Positions 63,819 through 64,000 of a DNA stretch of 64,000 nucleotides are shown here, in pieces. Every line of letters begins with the position of its first letter. Position 1 is the first letter of the stretch. This stretch comes from Tetrahymena elliotti 4EA. Lineage: Eukaryota; Ciliophora; Oligohymenophorea; Hymenostomatida; Tetrahymenidae. The stretch spans positions 204,539 to 268,538 of the forward strand of contig JH720318.1 in the NCBI GenBank assembly GCA_000231825.2. Reading direction: 5' to 3'. Below the pieces are notes generated by a model. The model was given only the letters and a program-made list of their open reading frames with translations. It did not search any database and had not been told where the DNA came from. The position numbers and the translations under genes are program-made.

Positions 63819-63890
63819 GTGGATGTAGCTCAGTTGGAAGAGCGTAAGATTGTGGCTCTTAAGGTCGTGGGATCGAAACCCACTATCCAC
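63819..63890 (+). tRNA. tRNA-His (GUG), copy 4
   Basis: Identical to copy 1, including TATCCAC at the 3' acceptor side. It is followed by a TTTTT run a few bases downstream (Pol III terminator). Confidence 0.96.
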
Positions 63891-64000
63891 ACTTTTTATC
63901 ATAAATTTGAAAAAGAAAGTAAAAAGGGAATTTGAATAATTGATACCATATTGAGATATAAAAATAATCAATTCAATAACAAAATCTTTTAGTTTTATTT

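Overview
The window looks like macronuclear DNA of a ciliate of the Tetrahymena type. It is extremely AT-rich. Conserved proteins can be read only if TAA and TAG are translated as glutamine and TGA is the sole stop. Genes are broken by many short introns, mostly about 45-110 bases with GTA-rich donors and T-rich acceptors, and are separated by AT-rich, low-complexity gaps of 0.4-3.6 kb. No telomere repeat, chromosome-breakage sequence, insertion sequence, CRISPR array or bacterial-type signal was seen. Gene models below were built by eye. For six of them (carboxylase, sorting nexin, CDPK and the three orphan genes at 27284, 29173 and 30294) the proposed exon lengths add up to a multiple of three.

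Layout, left part (1-26200): a biotin-dependent carboxylase alpha subunit of the methylcrotonoyl-CoA type (+); a zinc-finger/coiled-coil protein (-); a PX-BAR sorting nexin (-); a TPR protein (+); a Q/N-rich protein (-); a mitochondrial Rho GTPase, Miro (+); a Not4-like RRM protein that lacks the RING finger (-); and a WBP2-like GRAM-domain protein with a Gln/Pro tail (+).

Middle part (26200-47400): three small orphan genes (27284-28699 +, 29173-29733 -, 30294-31233 +); a divergent single-exon protein kinase (+) followed by about 1.1 kb of tandem repeats; a small orphan protein (+); a calcium-dependent protein kinase with four EF-hands (+); a large PHD/extended-PHD chromatin-type protein ending in a PCNA-binding-like motif (-); an adjoining unknown gene (-); and a possible membrane protein (-).

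Right part (47400-64000): a 76-residue MGC-start protein (-); a long gene-poor stretch; a p24/TMED cargo receptor (+); a very large intronless Asn/Gln-rich protein of about 2049 residues (+); and a cluster of four nearly identical tRNA-His(GUG) genes, three on + and one on -.

The genes do not form one pathway. They cover ordinary eukaryotic housekeeping (mitochondrial leucine catabolism, mitochondrial dynamics, endosome sorting, ER-Golgi cargo, calcium signalling, chromatin reading) mixed with ciliate-specific orphans. I found no clear new multi-gene system. The most unusual items are domain-architecture oddities: a RING-less Not4-like protein, a Miro with an eroded second GTPase P-loop, a PHD-ePHD protein with a PIP-box, and the giant N/Q-rich protein. 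The tRNA-His cluster and the repeat array beside the divergent kinase are the main non-protein features.
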